This document shows positions 12,754-24,878 of a stretch of 64,000 bases of DNA, in pieces; position 1 is the stretch's first letter, and each line of letters begins with the position of its first letter. The position numbers were made by a program, and so were the translations under genes. Under the pieces are notes generated by a model. It had not been told where the DNA came from and did no database searches. It was given only the letters and a program-made list of their open reading frames with translations. Source of the DNA: Labia minor (lineage: Eukaryota > Arthropoda > Insecta > Dermaptera > Spongiphoridae); NCBI GenBank assembly GCA_963082975.1, contig OY720345.1, forward strand, positions 13,542,491 to 13,606,490, written 5' to 3'.

Positions 12754-15324
12754 ACTCTTAACAGCTCCAGAACTTTGAATTCAGTAGATTTTATAATCGG
12801 GAGTTGGGAATGTATTCACAAGGTTTTGGTTTTTCATTTTAAATATTTTATTCATATATATTATAAGAACTATTTTCCAACTTAAATATTTCTTTAATGT
12901 TTTTTGAATAAGTTAATGGCTATTTAAAAAAATAACATATCTATCTTACAATTGAAAGTAGTTGTCTTATCAACAACTTTTCCCCACACCAACGGTCTAA
13001 ACTTTTTAATATTTTTCACTTATTGTATTTTTGATCTTACCAGTGTTTGTTTCCACTAATTGGTTAGAAATATATCTTATCCTAATTTGCTATTCAACTA
13101 TTCTAATCAAGTGATTCTTTCAGTGTGACTTTAAGAGGAATAAGAATGCATACAATTAATTTTAAAGAATTGAATAAAATTAATTTTAATTAATTAATTT
13201 TAGATTTTTTATATACTAGATTCATTATAAATTACTTATATAATGATAATATTTTAAATTTATTAATTAATAGAAAAAGGTCAGTCATTCAAAAATGTAT
13301 TTACATATAAGAATGAGCTCAAACTTATCCATATATCCAGTATTTTCCAATAAATATTTTTTTTAAATACTGGTTTATATAATTATAAATATTATATATT
13401 AGTTTTATATATATTATAATTTTATATGATTTATTGATTTTTTCCGCCCGTATATGTGACCTGCATACCCCTATTACCTCGAAATATTAATATATCTGAA
13501 TTTTCTTAATTATTCTAAATATTTTGTTACATTTGTTGTTTAAGTAAAAAAAGATTAAAAAAATAATAAATCTTTTTATGAAAATAGTCAAAAGATAAAA
13601 AAATAAAAAATGGTAGAGAATAAAAAAATAAAAATAAAATAAATCACCATTTAATATTTTAAAAATTGTCATTGAAATGACGATGACGGGTTGAAAATAA
13701 AAATATATATAATAAGTATAATAATCGAATTATAAATAAATAAATAAAAAAAATACTAGTACTAGTTTTTTAATGATTGACAAGTGAACAAAAGCCTTAA
13801 TATATATATATATATATAGAGGTGGGCTAAAAAAAAAAAAATAAATAAATAAAAATATGTCTTATCGAGGCGTGACTGAAAGATTCAAGTAAAAAAAAAT
13901 ATCCTAAAGAAAACGATGTTAGTAGAAAGAATAAATACACAAAAGATTGACAATTTCCGTTCTTTTTTTTTTTTGATTTATTTTTTATAATAATTTAAAA
14001 GTTGTGGGTATGGAAATGACTTGCGACATTTTTTTATCCACCTATCTATAAAGAATTAATAATACTTCTATATAATAATCATAATAGATATATGGAAAAA
14101 TGTTTATTTATTAATGTTCGTGGGATTTGAATGAATATAACGCGATGAACGTAAAATGGAGAAGGAAAAATTGAACAAAGGTCAATAAAAATTGTTAAAG
14201 AATAAGAGGAAAAAAATCTGTTTGATGGATTTTGTGATTGATCTAATCTTTTCTTCCCTTCAATCTGTCGTGACCAACTGCCCAGAATGTTACCCCACCA
14301 CTCTTCTTCTCCCCCTCCCCCCCACCACAGACAATTATTGTTTCATTCAATTATATTCTTTCAATTGTGTCCATTTAATTAATTGATTCATTAAAAAATA
14401 AAAATAAACTTTTAAAATATAAATCTTTACAAAGTATATTGTATTTAAATAAAATTTAACAATACATAGAGATTATAATTTCCATTATTTATTTTGAAAA
14501 TGCAATTTTCAAAAAATATCATGATATTTTCCCAATAAAAATATCCTATTTTAGAAATTAGTGCCTGGAACACCGAGCTATCGCTCGACCCTTTGACAAA
14601 TTTATACAATTTATTATTATAAACTTTAAAAATTTTACAATTTTCTAATTATTTATTACAAATCTTAAATAGGTTTTCTAAAAATGACCCATCACTAATT
14701 TGTATTCTAAAATGGTACAAATTAATTAAAATTACTTGATTTTGATTTCAAAATGAAAAATATATTCAAATTTACTTGATAAAATAAAATATTTTATCCT
14801 ATATTATTCATCGTTGTTATCTATAATTAGATGGCTTCAGTTTTATATCTTTCAAATTAGTTATAGTTTATAGACTGTTTTGACCAAGGATTACTACTGA
14901 TAATAATATCCATTCTGAAATTATATTGACACCTGTACTTGTCTATATTTTAATTAAGAAAGGAAGATTAAGATTGGAGGTTATATTTTGTTCTTTTTAT
15001 TTATAATAATCAATCACCATTTATATTATATCTAATTTAATCTAAAAACATTTTAATTAATATAATTAAATTTATTTAATATTATTAGATCAAATGTATT
15101 TAACAATTTATTTGAAATTCCTTCCTTTATAATTGTTCATTTCATATGTATTATATGTTGCTAACTTCATGAATATATTTTTTTTGTGGAGAAATGATAA
15201 ATATATTTCGTAATTTGATTCTAAAATATTTATTTAAATACATATTTTTAATTTTTTTCGAAATTATATAAAAAATTTTAAAATATTATAAATATAAAAA
15301 AATATTAATATAATATAATGGCAG
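12754..15324. other. AT-rich stretch, no gene seen
   Basis: It holds TA runs (13799-13818), A-rich tracts and a GC-richer patch near 14250-14340. I see no supported gene or element. Confidence 0.55.
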
Positions 15325-15430
15325 GAGACAAATTACAGACGTAATTACTGACGCCATTTAAATTTACTATTTTAAATTAAGAAAATACTAATAAATTTGA
15401 TTTTCTCGAGGTTGAAACCAATACAGATCG
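15325..15430 (+). mobile_element. Degenerate family A fragment
   Basis: The segment TAATAAATTTGATTTTCTCG, followed by GGTTGAAACCAATACA, aligns with the middle of family A copies (compare 28498-28535), and a TGACGCCA-like site precedes it. Both ends of the element are missing. Confidence 0.5.
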
Positions 15431-15470
15431 ATTTTTTTTTATAAATATTATTTATGGAGTGAATTTCAAA

Positions 15471-15654
15471 AAAATCCTAGGAGCGGCTTAATATCTCCAA
15501 AAAAAATATATACAATTTTTGCTAGTAAAATAAGATAAGATATAAAAAATTAGAAAAGGAAAATCCTTAGAGTGGCTTAATATCTCCAAAATATATATAT
15601 ACAATTTTTGCCAGTAAAATAAGATAAAATATAAAAAATTAGAAAAGGAAAATA
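15471..15654 (+). repeat. Two-copy tandem repeat, period about 89 bp
   Basis: The block GGCTTAATATCTCCAAAA... TAGTAAAATAAGATAA... TTAGAAAAGGAAAAT occurs at 15471 and again about 89 bp later with few changes. Simple local duplication. Confidence 0.8.
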
Positions 15655-17482
15655 TAATTTTTTTTTATGATGAAATATCATTGGATCTAGTTTGATCATA
15701 CTCTTGTTACTCATCTTCATCCCCTTGAGAAGATTTAATCCTTCTCCAAAAAGGAAAATTAAATAAAGTGAAAGATATTAATTAATCTTTCAGAGATCTC
15801 CACTGTCTATCTTTTTGGACAGGCCCTTGTCTCATCGTGTCCGTCGTTTTTGGACAGATTAAATACTCTAATTAATGATCATTTGTCTAGTCTCTCCTTT
15901 TAGATCTAAAGGGCTTTATCCATCTTAACTAGATAAACGATACATAACATACCTGTTTTGTAAATTAGATCATTTATTTCTCCATTTGAAAAAAAAAAAT
16001 TCAAATATTTCCCTGGTAATTTGCGATTTAAATGATATATTACTTTTATATATTGCAAATCATAAAAAAAAAATATTTTAAAAATCTAACATTCTAATAA
16101 ATATTAATATATAGGACAGTGAAATTAAAAGTGAATCAAAATTAAAAGAATGTTGTCAGTTACATATTTTTAAGAGTGCCCTCCTTTTATCTTTTCTAAA
16201 TTTATTTTAGGATTATTTTTTTTTTAATTATTTTTAATTATAATTATAATTAATTTTTAATTGTTTAATTCAAATAAGAAATTATAATTTTTAAAATGAA
16301 CTTTTTTTACAAAATTGAATTTAGTAATTAAAAAAAAATTCAAATAAAATAATGTATAATTAATGAAATTTATTTAATAAATATTTGGAGTTTCTTTTTA
16401 AATGTTTATGTAGGTGGTGCATTTAATTTTTAAAAGTATATTTTTGCAAATTTTATATATTATTTTATTAATTGTTTTTTGCTTTTATATCTCATGCCCT
16501 TTTTAATAAGATGATTGGATCATTGAAAATAAAATTAAAAATAAAAAATAAAAAAAAATTATCGTTAGAAAAAGATGGAAGTAAGGTGGTGGAGGTGGTC
16601 TCGGGAGTTGAAAGATAAATGGCCAACCCAGCAGGAAACCTTTGCCTGATTCTTTTTCTATTCCCATTTCGACCTGATCAATCTAGATTATCCTCCCTCT
16701 CACTCTTACTCCTCCATTTTCCTTTCTCCCTCCTCCCCCTCCCACTCAATTCCTACCCAACCCCCTCTCCTTCATCTATACAACGACTAAACTTATACTA
16801 TGTTCCAATTTTTCATTTGTGATTATGAAATATGTCCCCCTGATTTTTTTCCCTTCAAATCGAGGAAGGGGGTGAAGAGGAATGATAGGTAGTAGGATTT
16901 ATATATAAAAAATAATATTTAGAAATTAACATCTGTTTAATCATTGATCGCTATAAATTTTACTAGCTGCAGCTACATTGGAAGGAGGTTAGTATAAGAT
17001 AAATCATTCTATGAAGAGGAATCTTGTGAGTAGGACAGAGCGAGAGCCTTCTTCCTTCTTTAGGCGATTAATAGCAAGAAGCAATCCCCCTCCTGTATCC
17101 TTCTCACACACCACCTCCTTGCCTACATTCTCAATTTAATTAATTAACAAAATTAGTAAAAAAACCGAACCGGATAACCTTTTAATCATTAATTTATGAA
17201 ATATTCATTCCTTTAATATATAGGATGCATCTCGAAATTTACGTTAATTATGTGAACGATAGTTAAAGGATCGCATAACATTCAAAGCAATTAGCTAAGA
17301 AGTTGAATCTTTAATTATTTATTTTTTTTTTTTATAAATATCTTAAAATATTATATTGGCATGCATTGAATAAATATATATTAGTTGTTTTGTTCTGCCT
17401 ATAAAAAAATTAATTTAATTATTATTACATAATTATAAGCAATTAAATACATAATATAGTATAAATTTAAATAGTAATAGTT
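15655..17482. other. AT-rich DNA with GC-richer islands, no gene supported
   Basis: Two islands of more complex sequence lie at about 15690-15960 and 16570-17130. The second is purine-rich then pyrimidine-rich (for example 16580-16615 and 16690-16770). An ATG-initiated frame at 16619-16822 exists but has the biased composition of a CT-rich tract, and I do not call it. The last about 85 bases match the flank of the SINE at 6903-7186. Confidence 0.5.
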
Positions 17483-17496
17483 GTAATAGTATTAAA

Positions 17497-17792
17497 GGCG
17501 CCACAGGGTGGGAGGTTAGCGAAGCTGCCTCACATTCTCGTGGTCCCGGGTTCAAGTCCTGGGGCTGGCAAGGGAATTTCTCTAGCTGAGGTCTATAGGA
17601 CGGAGTCAGCCCAGCTAATGGGATCAAAATTGGGAAAGCTACTTGATAGCGCCTCCGATCAAGAAAATCAAGGTAAAGGATGATAGGACCCGTTCTACTG
17701 ATCATAGGACACCTAATTGATATATATAATTGGCTTGATAGACGTTGCCCTTGCGTAGGACGTACCACAAAGTCAGAGTTTTTTGTTTTTTA
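17497..17792 (+). mobile_element. tRNA-derived SINE, copy D2 with target duplication
   Basis: A near-complete copy: GGCGCCACAGGGTGGGAGG, A box TAGCGAAGCTGC, B box region GGGTTCAAGTCCTGG, body with CCTCCGATCAAGAAAATC, and the 3' part TTGCGTAGGACGTACC ending in ACAAAGTCAGAG and a T-rich tail. It is flanked by a 14-bp direct repeat GTAATAGTATTAAA (17483-17496 and 17793-17806), the signature of LINE-driven insertion. Long open frames across it are only the SINE read in translation. Confidence 0.9.
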
Positions 17793-17806
17793 GTAATAGT
17801 ATTAAA

Positions 17807-17963
17807 TATATTAATAGACTTGGAATAGTTCGAAATAAATCCAAAAAAATTATTCTTTTTTTTAAATTTGGTAATATCTTTGTAAAATTTATTACACTAT
17901 GATGTATATATATGCCACTACAACAAATTTAATATTTATTTGGTATATATTTTCAAACAAGTT

Positions 17964-17999
<36 letters not shown>

Positions 18000-18614
18000 G
18001 AGAATAACAAAAGTGTATATTGAGAAAAGAAAGGGAAGGGTGTTGTTTTAGTATTCTAAAGTTATTTCAGTCCATCTCGTTCGTTTATTATTAATAAGTT
18101 TATATATGAAAACGTCGAAAAGTGAATATATATATATATGATAATAATAAAATATAGGCTATAGGTAAGACAAAGGCATAAGCGATCTGAAGATGGTCCA
18201 TCGTTGATAAGAGGAGAGAAGTGAATGAACACGCGATAAGACACAATGGCTGGCTGGTCAGCGACGGGCATACAATGTCCATTCAACCCGGTTATTACTA
18301 TCACACCATCCATCTACATACACTGACAGTAGATAGAAACTTCGGCGGCCTCAATAGCAACGACCTTTTGTTTTTCCATCATTGATTGCAAGAAATGCAT
18401 TCAAATCTTTTCTTTCTTCATTCATTCAATTGGTTTTTATCATTTAAAATGATCAAAAAATTAATATCATTACACATTATTATTATTATTATTATTATTT
18501 ATAATAAATTAACAGATGCAGATTAATTTTATTATTTTGATTTTATTATATGATAAATAAAAAAATCAACCATTTGGTTTAATAAAATTAAATAATTTTC
18601 TTTAATTAAAAAAA
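17807..18614. other. AT-rich DNA with one complex island
   Basis: It contains a TA run (17967-17997) and a GC-richer, non-repetitive island at about 18170-18370. A small open frame there (minus, 18062-18313) is not convincing. The island could be conserved non-coding sequence, but nothing proves it. Confidence 0.45.
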
Positions 18615-19180
18615 TTTGGAGTGTCTCCACTCGACTATCTCACAAATTTAAATTTGATTAATTAACATATGTTATATTTAAATTAAATTTTATTAATTAT
18701 TTATTATAAATTAAAATTAATAAATAATATTTATTAAGCCAGTGTATGTTTGTCTCTTTGTTGATGGCACCATGTCACGCGCTGGAGCGTGATTTGCATT
18801 CAACATGTTAAAAAATTAATTCCGGTACTTTCAGCGATTCAATCAAGCTCAAATTCTATATATAGAAGTTTTATACAATTTTTAAGCCTGTGAAAAACTC
18901 TATCAAACATATAACTTTATTTTTACGGTCAGTTGAGAGGAAAAAAATCAAAACTTTAATTACCCTCTTCCGGATGAGCTACATTTCTCAAGAGTTGATA
19001 GAAAACAACAAATTTTGAATAATGCTCGTGTACTAAATTTCATTATTCTATTCTACCTCAAACCGTTTTTCTTAACCTTAGTGAAAATGACTCAGGGACC
19101 TTCAAAACGTAAAAAACATCAAAATCTCGACATTGAAAATTTTCCTGATCGCTATACTATCTTTGGCGAGATAGTAAAAT
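18615..19180 (+). mobile_element. Family B rolling-circle-like element, copy B1
   Basis: It begins with GGAGTGTCTCCACTCG and the arm ACTATCTCAC, and ends with ACTATCTTTGGCGAGATAGT then AAAA. The final 20 bases fold on themselves (stem ACTATCT/AGATAGT). This copy has lost the AC microsatellite found in B3 and B5: the flanking blocks CAAACCGTTTTT and CTTAACCTTAGTG are joined directly. Non-coding. Confidence 0.75.
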
Positions 19181-20210
19181 TTAAATAAATAAAATAAAAT
19201 AATTATCACCTATTTTATTTTGAAAGTTTGTTTGTTTGTTTGTTTGTTTTATATTTATATAAGCCTACAAAAAACATTTTACAATCAAGAGATGATGATG
19301 ATGATGATTAGTTATTAATATCAATTATTATGCATATTCTACATGAGATTATACAAATATATTTACATAAATGTATACCTGCACACATATATAGAAATAC
19401 ATAAAATCATTATTCTCATTTATTTAAAAAAAATAATATCATTATTTCCTAACAAAAATTAATATAAATTATTTTTTATTTCCTCATATCTAGAAAATCT
19501 ATATTCATTTTGCTGAGTAGAGATTTTTTTCTGATTTTTTTATTATTATTTATAGAAGAAATTAACCTGGACATTTTTATTTTAGTTCCCATCCCATTTA
19601 TCACATTTTATTGCTGAAAAGATTATCGTATTTTTTTTTTCTTGTCTCTTCATTCTTTTACCTGTGTTTTCTATATTTATAAAATTGAACGAAATAAAAT
19701 TTAATATATTTATTATTTATTTTTATATATTATTATTAATATTATTATACTCATTTATTATATATTGATGTAAAATGCCTTTTGAACCTGGAATGATTAA
19801 TCTTGTCCAAAATTATATATATAATATATATTATACAATAATTCAAATATTTCTATAGATTTTAAGAAATTTTTTAAAGCCGTTTTTTTTTGTAAATAAA
19901 TCTTTGTGGTTCTACAGAACTCGAAAGTTTTTGACCGCAAAAACCCACATTTCTTCAAATGCCCCTCCCTATATTGAGGTATACCCATCCAAATTCTATT
20001 TGTCGTTTTGATAAAATTTAATTTAATCCCAAAATTCATATGAATAAATAAATACATTTCCAGTATTTTTTTTTCTTTTAATGAAATTATTAATATAATT
20101 ATTATACTATCTAATACTATATTCAATATAAAATTCCAACATAAAATTAAATTCATTTATAATCTATATTATACATATAAATTTATAAATAAAAATTTAA
20201 TTTTTAGACC
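19181..20210. other. AT-rich stretch, no gene supported
   Basis: It contains a TTTG repeat (19226-19250) and a GAT repeat (19291-19310). A 119-codon minus-strand frame (19797-20156) includes a more complex central part (about 19899-20030), but I recognise no domain and do not call a gene. Confidence 0.5.
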
Positions 20211-20218
20211 CTTTAAGC

Positions 20219-20478
20219 CAGTGATTCTCAACCTGTTTTTTTTTTACCGCGGCACACTTTTAACGGTTTAAAATTTTGGCGTCACACAAAGAAAAATATA
20301 AGTGTAAAAGTTATGAAAGAAATTGAAAAAAAAAGTCGAAAATGTTTAAGAGCGATCAGGCTCTTAAACATTTTCGACTTTTGCGATCAGGCAAAACCTT
20401 TTTTTTTTACATACAAAAATTTGAACTTTACATTTGTAAAATTTGGCAGCACATTTTAACAGTGACTGAGAATCACTG
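20219..20478. mobile_element. hAT-type fold-back element (H3)
   Basis: Left end CAGTGATTCTCAACCTG and right end on the opposite strand CAGTGATTCTCAGTCACTG. Flanking octamers CTTTAAGC and CTCTAAGC agree at 7 of 8. It has the same subterminal sequences as H2 (CCGCGGCACAC, and ACAAATGTAAAGTTCAAAT on the minus strand). It carries an uninterrupted poly(A/T) run at 20398-20408 where H2 holds its family C insertion. No coding potential. Confidence 0.85.
20332..20381. repeat. Perfect 22-bp inverted repeat inside H3
   Basis: Arms 20332-20353 and 20360-20381 are exact reverse complements (AAAGTCGAAAATGTTTAAG... with a 6-base loop GATCAG). It is built from two opposed copies of the inner module shared by the hAT-type elements of this window. 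Confidence 0.9.
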
Positions 20479-20486
20479 CTCTAAGC

Positions 20487-21373
20487 TCTTAAAATTGTTC
20501 GGAGATAACCAATAGTGTCTATAATTAGGCATTTTTGAAATATATCATAATATTATAATATAATAGAAAATGTTTATTCAAGGAGTTGTATGGATTTTAA
20601 ATGAAATAATAAGAAACCGTTTTTAGAAAATCACATCGAAAGAAGAAAAAAAAAACTATAGGAGTTATTCGACATTTCCTGTTATTAATTTTTAATGAGA
20701 ATTAGTAAATCCCAAAAGATATATAACTTGATATATAATTTCAACCTTTGATTATTTTTGTTTTTTTTTTTTATATAAAATAAGTAAAAATGTTGTTTTA
20801 TAGTTGTGTAAATGATTTTCTCTCTGTCTATCTCGTTTTATTAAATGATGGGAATAATCGTCATAGACGTAATTCTTCTTACCCCTCCCCTTCAATTCCC
20901 TCACCATACCCACACCACATCAATCTGTTCAACATATGTTTCACTTTTTTCGTTCTCTCGTTTTCTGTTTTTTTTTTTTTTTATTTTCTTTAAAATGAAT
21001 GTTATTAAATGTTATGAATGTTGTATAAATAGTTTGATGTAGTTGTGTACATACATCATTGATTTCAATAAAAAAAAAAAAAATAAATATATACAAACAC
21101 AATTAAATTCAAATACTTTGTCTGTATGCTTTAAAAAAATTCTAGAGTATAGAATTGTCTCTATTTTATTGAATTGAATTTTATAATATTTAATATTAAT
21201 TTAAATATTTAAAAAAAAGAATTTGATAGTATCCAACTACATATAATTAATTAATCATTAATAATTTGATTAAAATTCGTTTATAGGGGAAATGTCACAT
21301 AAACAAACAATTTGATAAAATTCACTTGTAGCATTTCATAGACCCTTAAATTTCTTTACCAAAAATATACATA
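20487..21373. other. AT-rich stretch, no gene seen
   Basis: It includes T-rich and A-rich runs. A small CT-rich open frame at 20790-20993 is low complexity and not called. Confidence 0.5.
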
Positions 21374-21381
21374 ATCATTAC

Positions 21382-21612
21382 TAGTGGTGTAGCATGATCT
21401 ATTATTATAGGGGCCAGGGGGCTCTTCCCCGGAAAAAATTTTGACAAAATAAATTATTTTTTATTCATAACGTTTAGACTATACTTACACGCAATTTAAA
21501 AATGTTTTTTTTTTTTAATTTTGGGTTCTCAGTTACAAAACTAATCACTTTTAAATTTATTTTTTGCAAAATGTTTTTGTCCGTGCCCCCTCCACCCGGC
21601 CCGACGCCACTG
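21382..21612. mobile_element. Short hAT-type element (H12)
   Basis: Left end TAGTGGTGTAGCATG; right end on the opposite strand CAGTGGCGTCGGGCC. Flanking octamers ATCATTAC and TTCATTAA agree at 6 of 8. The inside has G- and C-rich subterminal patches (GGGGCCAGGGGG, CCCCCTCCACCCGG). No coding potential. Confidence 0.6.
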
Positions 21613-21880
21613 TTCATTAAATATGATGTGTGTGTGTGAGTACATAAATTTTATATTTTCTACATAAATAAAATTAAAAACAAAATAGATAAATTAATTT
21701 AAGATAATATATTGATATCTAATTGATTATATTTAATTATCTTAATTAGCTTATTTATATCTCTCAAATGAAAATAATTTAAATAATTAATTAAAACAAA
21801 TATGCTTATTTGTTTTATTTTAATTATTTTAATTAAATTTTAAATGCTACTTATAGTTTACAAATAGAAATGATTTAATT

Positions 21881-22228
21881 GAGCGGTTTCCAACCTGTGG
21901 GGCGCGAGACTTTTGCAAGGGGCGCGCGAAGGCAATTCAAGTGCCTTCAAGTGCCCGCAAACTTTTGAAAATTCAATTTTCTAATTTTTTCCAATATGGT
22001 TCTAAAAAAAGGTAAGATGATTTTGTGGCCAAACTTTTGAACATTTTCGATTTTATTTCAGTATGGTTTAAAAAAAAAGGTCAGTTGATTTTGCGTTGTT
22101 ATATTATTTCAGAAATGTGCCCGACAATTGAAAAAGGAAATTAGATTATTACAAAACAAAAGGGGGCGCAAGAATTTTTTAACAAAGGGGGGGGGGGGGC
22201 GCCGGTACAGCAAGGTTGGAAACCACTG
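21881..22228. mobile_element. Short hAT-type element (H6)
   Basis: Left end GAGCGGTTTCCAACC (first base mutated); right end on the opposite strand CAGTGGTTTCCAACC. Perfect duplication ATTTAATT at 21873-21880 and 22229-22236. It contains GGGGCGCGCGAAGG and a 12-base G run near the right end. Two copies of the inner module (CCAATATGGTTCTAAAAAAAGGTAAGATG type) occupy the middle. Confidence 0.85.
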
Positions 22229-22383
22229 ATTTAATTAATAAACATTTTTTCTATTTTTTTTTTAATTTTAATTTATTTAATTAATATAGAGAGAATTAAT
22301 TATTGATTAATTAATTCAAAAATATTTAAATATATTTTATTAAATACTCTCTCGTTTTTTTCATTTCATTTGAAATGTATTTG

Positions 22384-22385
<2 letters not shown>

Positions 22386-22415
<30 letters not shown>
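22386..22415. repeat. T homopolymer, 30 bases
   Basis: One of the longest pure homopolymers in the window; a TTA run follows at about 22469-22494. Confidence 0.9.
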
Positions 22416-22416
<1 letters not shown>

Positions 22417-22429
22417 TTTAAGTGTATTT

Positions 22430-23327
22430 TTAGGTTCCTTTGATCAAATCAAATATTCAACTATTTATATTATTATTATTATTATTATTATTATTGATTA
22501 ATCAAAAGATTTCTTTCGAATAGAATTTTTTCCCCTCTTTAAAAATACTTCAATTCAAAATAAAAAATGCATTTTTCAATAGATCTATTGAAAGGGCATT
22601 ATATATGTATGTATGTATATGGTATTTATTTATTTATTTTTTTTTCAAATTTTATTTTTGAATTGAATTAATCTCCAGAACAAAACGTCTCTGAGAGGAG
22701 CGTTGGTTATTTGAATGTCATCGTCGTCATCATCAAGCATCATCAGCATCCTCGTCTCACTGATGTCGTTTTAGTGAATAGATGTGGGAGGGTGAGGTTG
22801 CGGGTTGTGTGGTAGGGGTATCCCCAAAGTCACATTTACCAGCTAAATGCATTCATAGAAGTTTGGTAAGCGGGGGAGGAAAGAGATGAGCATTTTTTTT
22901 CTTTCTCTTTCTCTCTTTTTGAATGGAGTCCGATTGAATGGGCTTACGAGTTTGGTAGCTACCTTTTTCTGCTGCTGCTCCTGTTGCTGCGATCAACTCT
23001 TTGAATAATAATAAAAAAATGGATATGAAGCCACCATGTCATCAATGAGGATTAATAGAAACAGCCAAAGAGAGAGAGAAAGAGAGAGAATGCGATGTCA
23101 TCGTCTCTCAATCGGTTCTTTTCTCACACAATGACAGTTTAGTCCACCCTTTTTGTAAATAAACACTCGCCTGATGACATTTCAAAATCATTATAATAAT
23201 AATAATAATAATAAAACGATTCTTATTTCCTAAATATTAAGCCTTTACATTCTCATTAAATAAAAAATCGAACAAGATCTAATAACAATATAAAGACAAA
23301 TATTAAGATCATTGATAAAAAAAAAAC
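22430..23327. other. Complex GC-richer island between AT-rich flanks, no gene supported
   Basis: From about 22676 to 23170 the sequence is non-repetitive and close to balanced in base use, with ATC repeats (22715-22750) and a CTG-type patch (22969-22990). There is no open frame of useful length. It may be regulatory or conserved non-coding DNA; this is a guess from composition only. Confidence 0.45.
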
Positions 23328-23603
23328 CCTCTAACTTTTGTACGTCCTACGCAAGGACAACGCCTATCAAGTTGGTTATATCAATGAGGTGTCCTTTGAT
23401 TAGTAGAACGGGTCCTATCAACCTTTACCTTGATTTTCTTGATCGGAGGCGCTATCAAGTAGCTTTCCCAATTTTGATCCCATAAACTGGGCTGACTCCG
23501 TCCCATAGACCCCAGCTAGAGAAATTCCCTTGCCAGCCCCAAGACTTGAACCCGAGACCACGGGAATGTGTCAGTGATGCTACCCCACGCCCTGTGGTGC
23601 CTT
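23328..23603 (-). mobile_element. tRNA-derived SINE, copy D3
   Basis: Full-length minus-strand copy. Plus-strand reading starts with CTCTAACTTTTGTACGTCC, the 3' end. It runs through CTTGATCGGAGGCGC and reaches the tRNA-like part with the B box complement (GACTTGAACCCGAGACC) and CCCTGTGGTGCCTT. No clear target duplication. Confidence 0.85.
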
Positions 23604-24878
23604 CGTATAATTAATAAAATTAATCAAAATAAATATATTTATGAATTAGTTAATTTACACAATGTAAATATTAAATATATATTTTGATTAATTATATTCA
23701 TTTAAAGAAGAAAAATATATTTAATCAAGTACGTTAATATAATTGGATTAAGAAAAGATTTTAAATTTAGGTGTTACTATTTTCATTTCAATTAGAAATT
23801 GATAAAATATAAAACAATCAAATAAAAATTTTATTTCCTATAAACTGAGAATATAATAAGACATTAATTAGTAAAAGAGGATGGTTGATTCTTGTTATAA
23901 AATTAATAACTATTTATTTATTCTCTTTTACTACTACTCAGCATTACTATTTATAAATAATTTACTTGACATATTTGGTTTTATTTCTAGGTATAGCCTA
24001 GTCTAGTTTGAATTATATTATAAATTTTATTTAAGTATATAATTTCTTATATTTTTTCAATTTTTAATATTAAATAATAATTGAATAATTTATTTTTATG
24101 GGTTTTTAATTATGAAAAAAAAAATTGGAATGAAAATAAAAAAAAAATCATTATAATTTTAAATAAATTATTATTATTATTAAATATCAGTAAAATTCAT
24201 CAATTTTTATTAAAAAATAATAAAAAATATTTCACATTAATGTCATATTAGCGGTATATATAAATATTAAATATTTAATATTTATTATTATTATATGATA
24301 ATATTTATTAAAACTTTAATGTACTTCGATAACAAAAGTCATTTATGTCATAAAGTATTATTAATTCTTCATCATTCCTCTCAGTTATTCATATTTTTCT
24401 TAACTAAGAATCTCCATCAGGAAGAATCGATCCACCTTACCGGTGCACTCCTTGATAAACAATAAAACTATCTTATCCTTACCGATTGCATTTTCTCATG
24501 CTCCTTCGTCCCTAAGATTATGAATCACAAAAGAAAAATTATAAAATATTTCTTCGAATTATTCCTTCGAATAGTAAGTAATATAGGAATAAATAAAAAA
24601 CTACTGAAATATACGTATCAGATCCTCGTAAGGAAATATAATAAATATGTATTTTAATTAAGTATTGAATCAATATAAAAACATAACAATCTAAATAAAA
24701 AATTGTTTAATTTACACGTTTTTTAATAAAAAATTCTTTAAAAAATAGAAAATCAAACCTTGAATATTATCCTTTACATATACCCAATAAAAAAGTGTGG
24801 GCACTTATAAACATAAGTAGTAGGTAAAGAGAATTTAATATTATTATATGCGCCCCACATTTTTATATTTTTTTTATA
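23604..24878. other. AT-rich stretch, no gene seen
   Basis: Low-complexity AT-rich DNA with a modestly complex patch near 24400-24530. Nothing recognisable. Confidence 0.5.

Noticed and set aside
14192..14386. 64-codon plus-strand open frame over a C-rich patch
   Set aside because: No recognisable content, no splice or promoter context.
17433..17768. 111-codon open frame on the minus strand
   Set aside because: It is the SINE D2 read in translation; the same peptide pattern recurs at D4 (46932-47156) and D6 (55206-55406).
19797..20156. 119-codon minus-strand open frame with a complex middle part
   Set aside because: The outer parts are AT-biased and no family is recognisable. The middle (about 19899-20030) may be an old repeat, but I found no second copy here.
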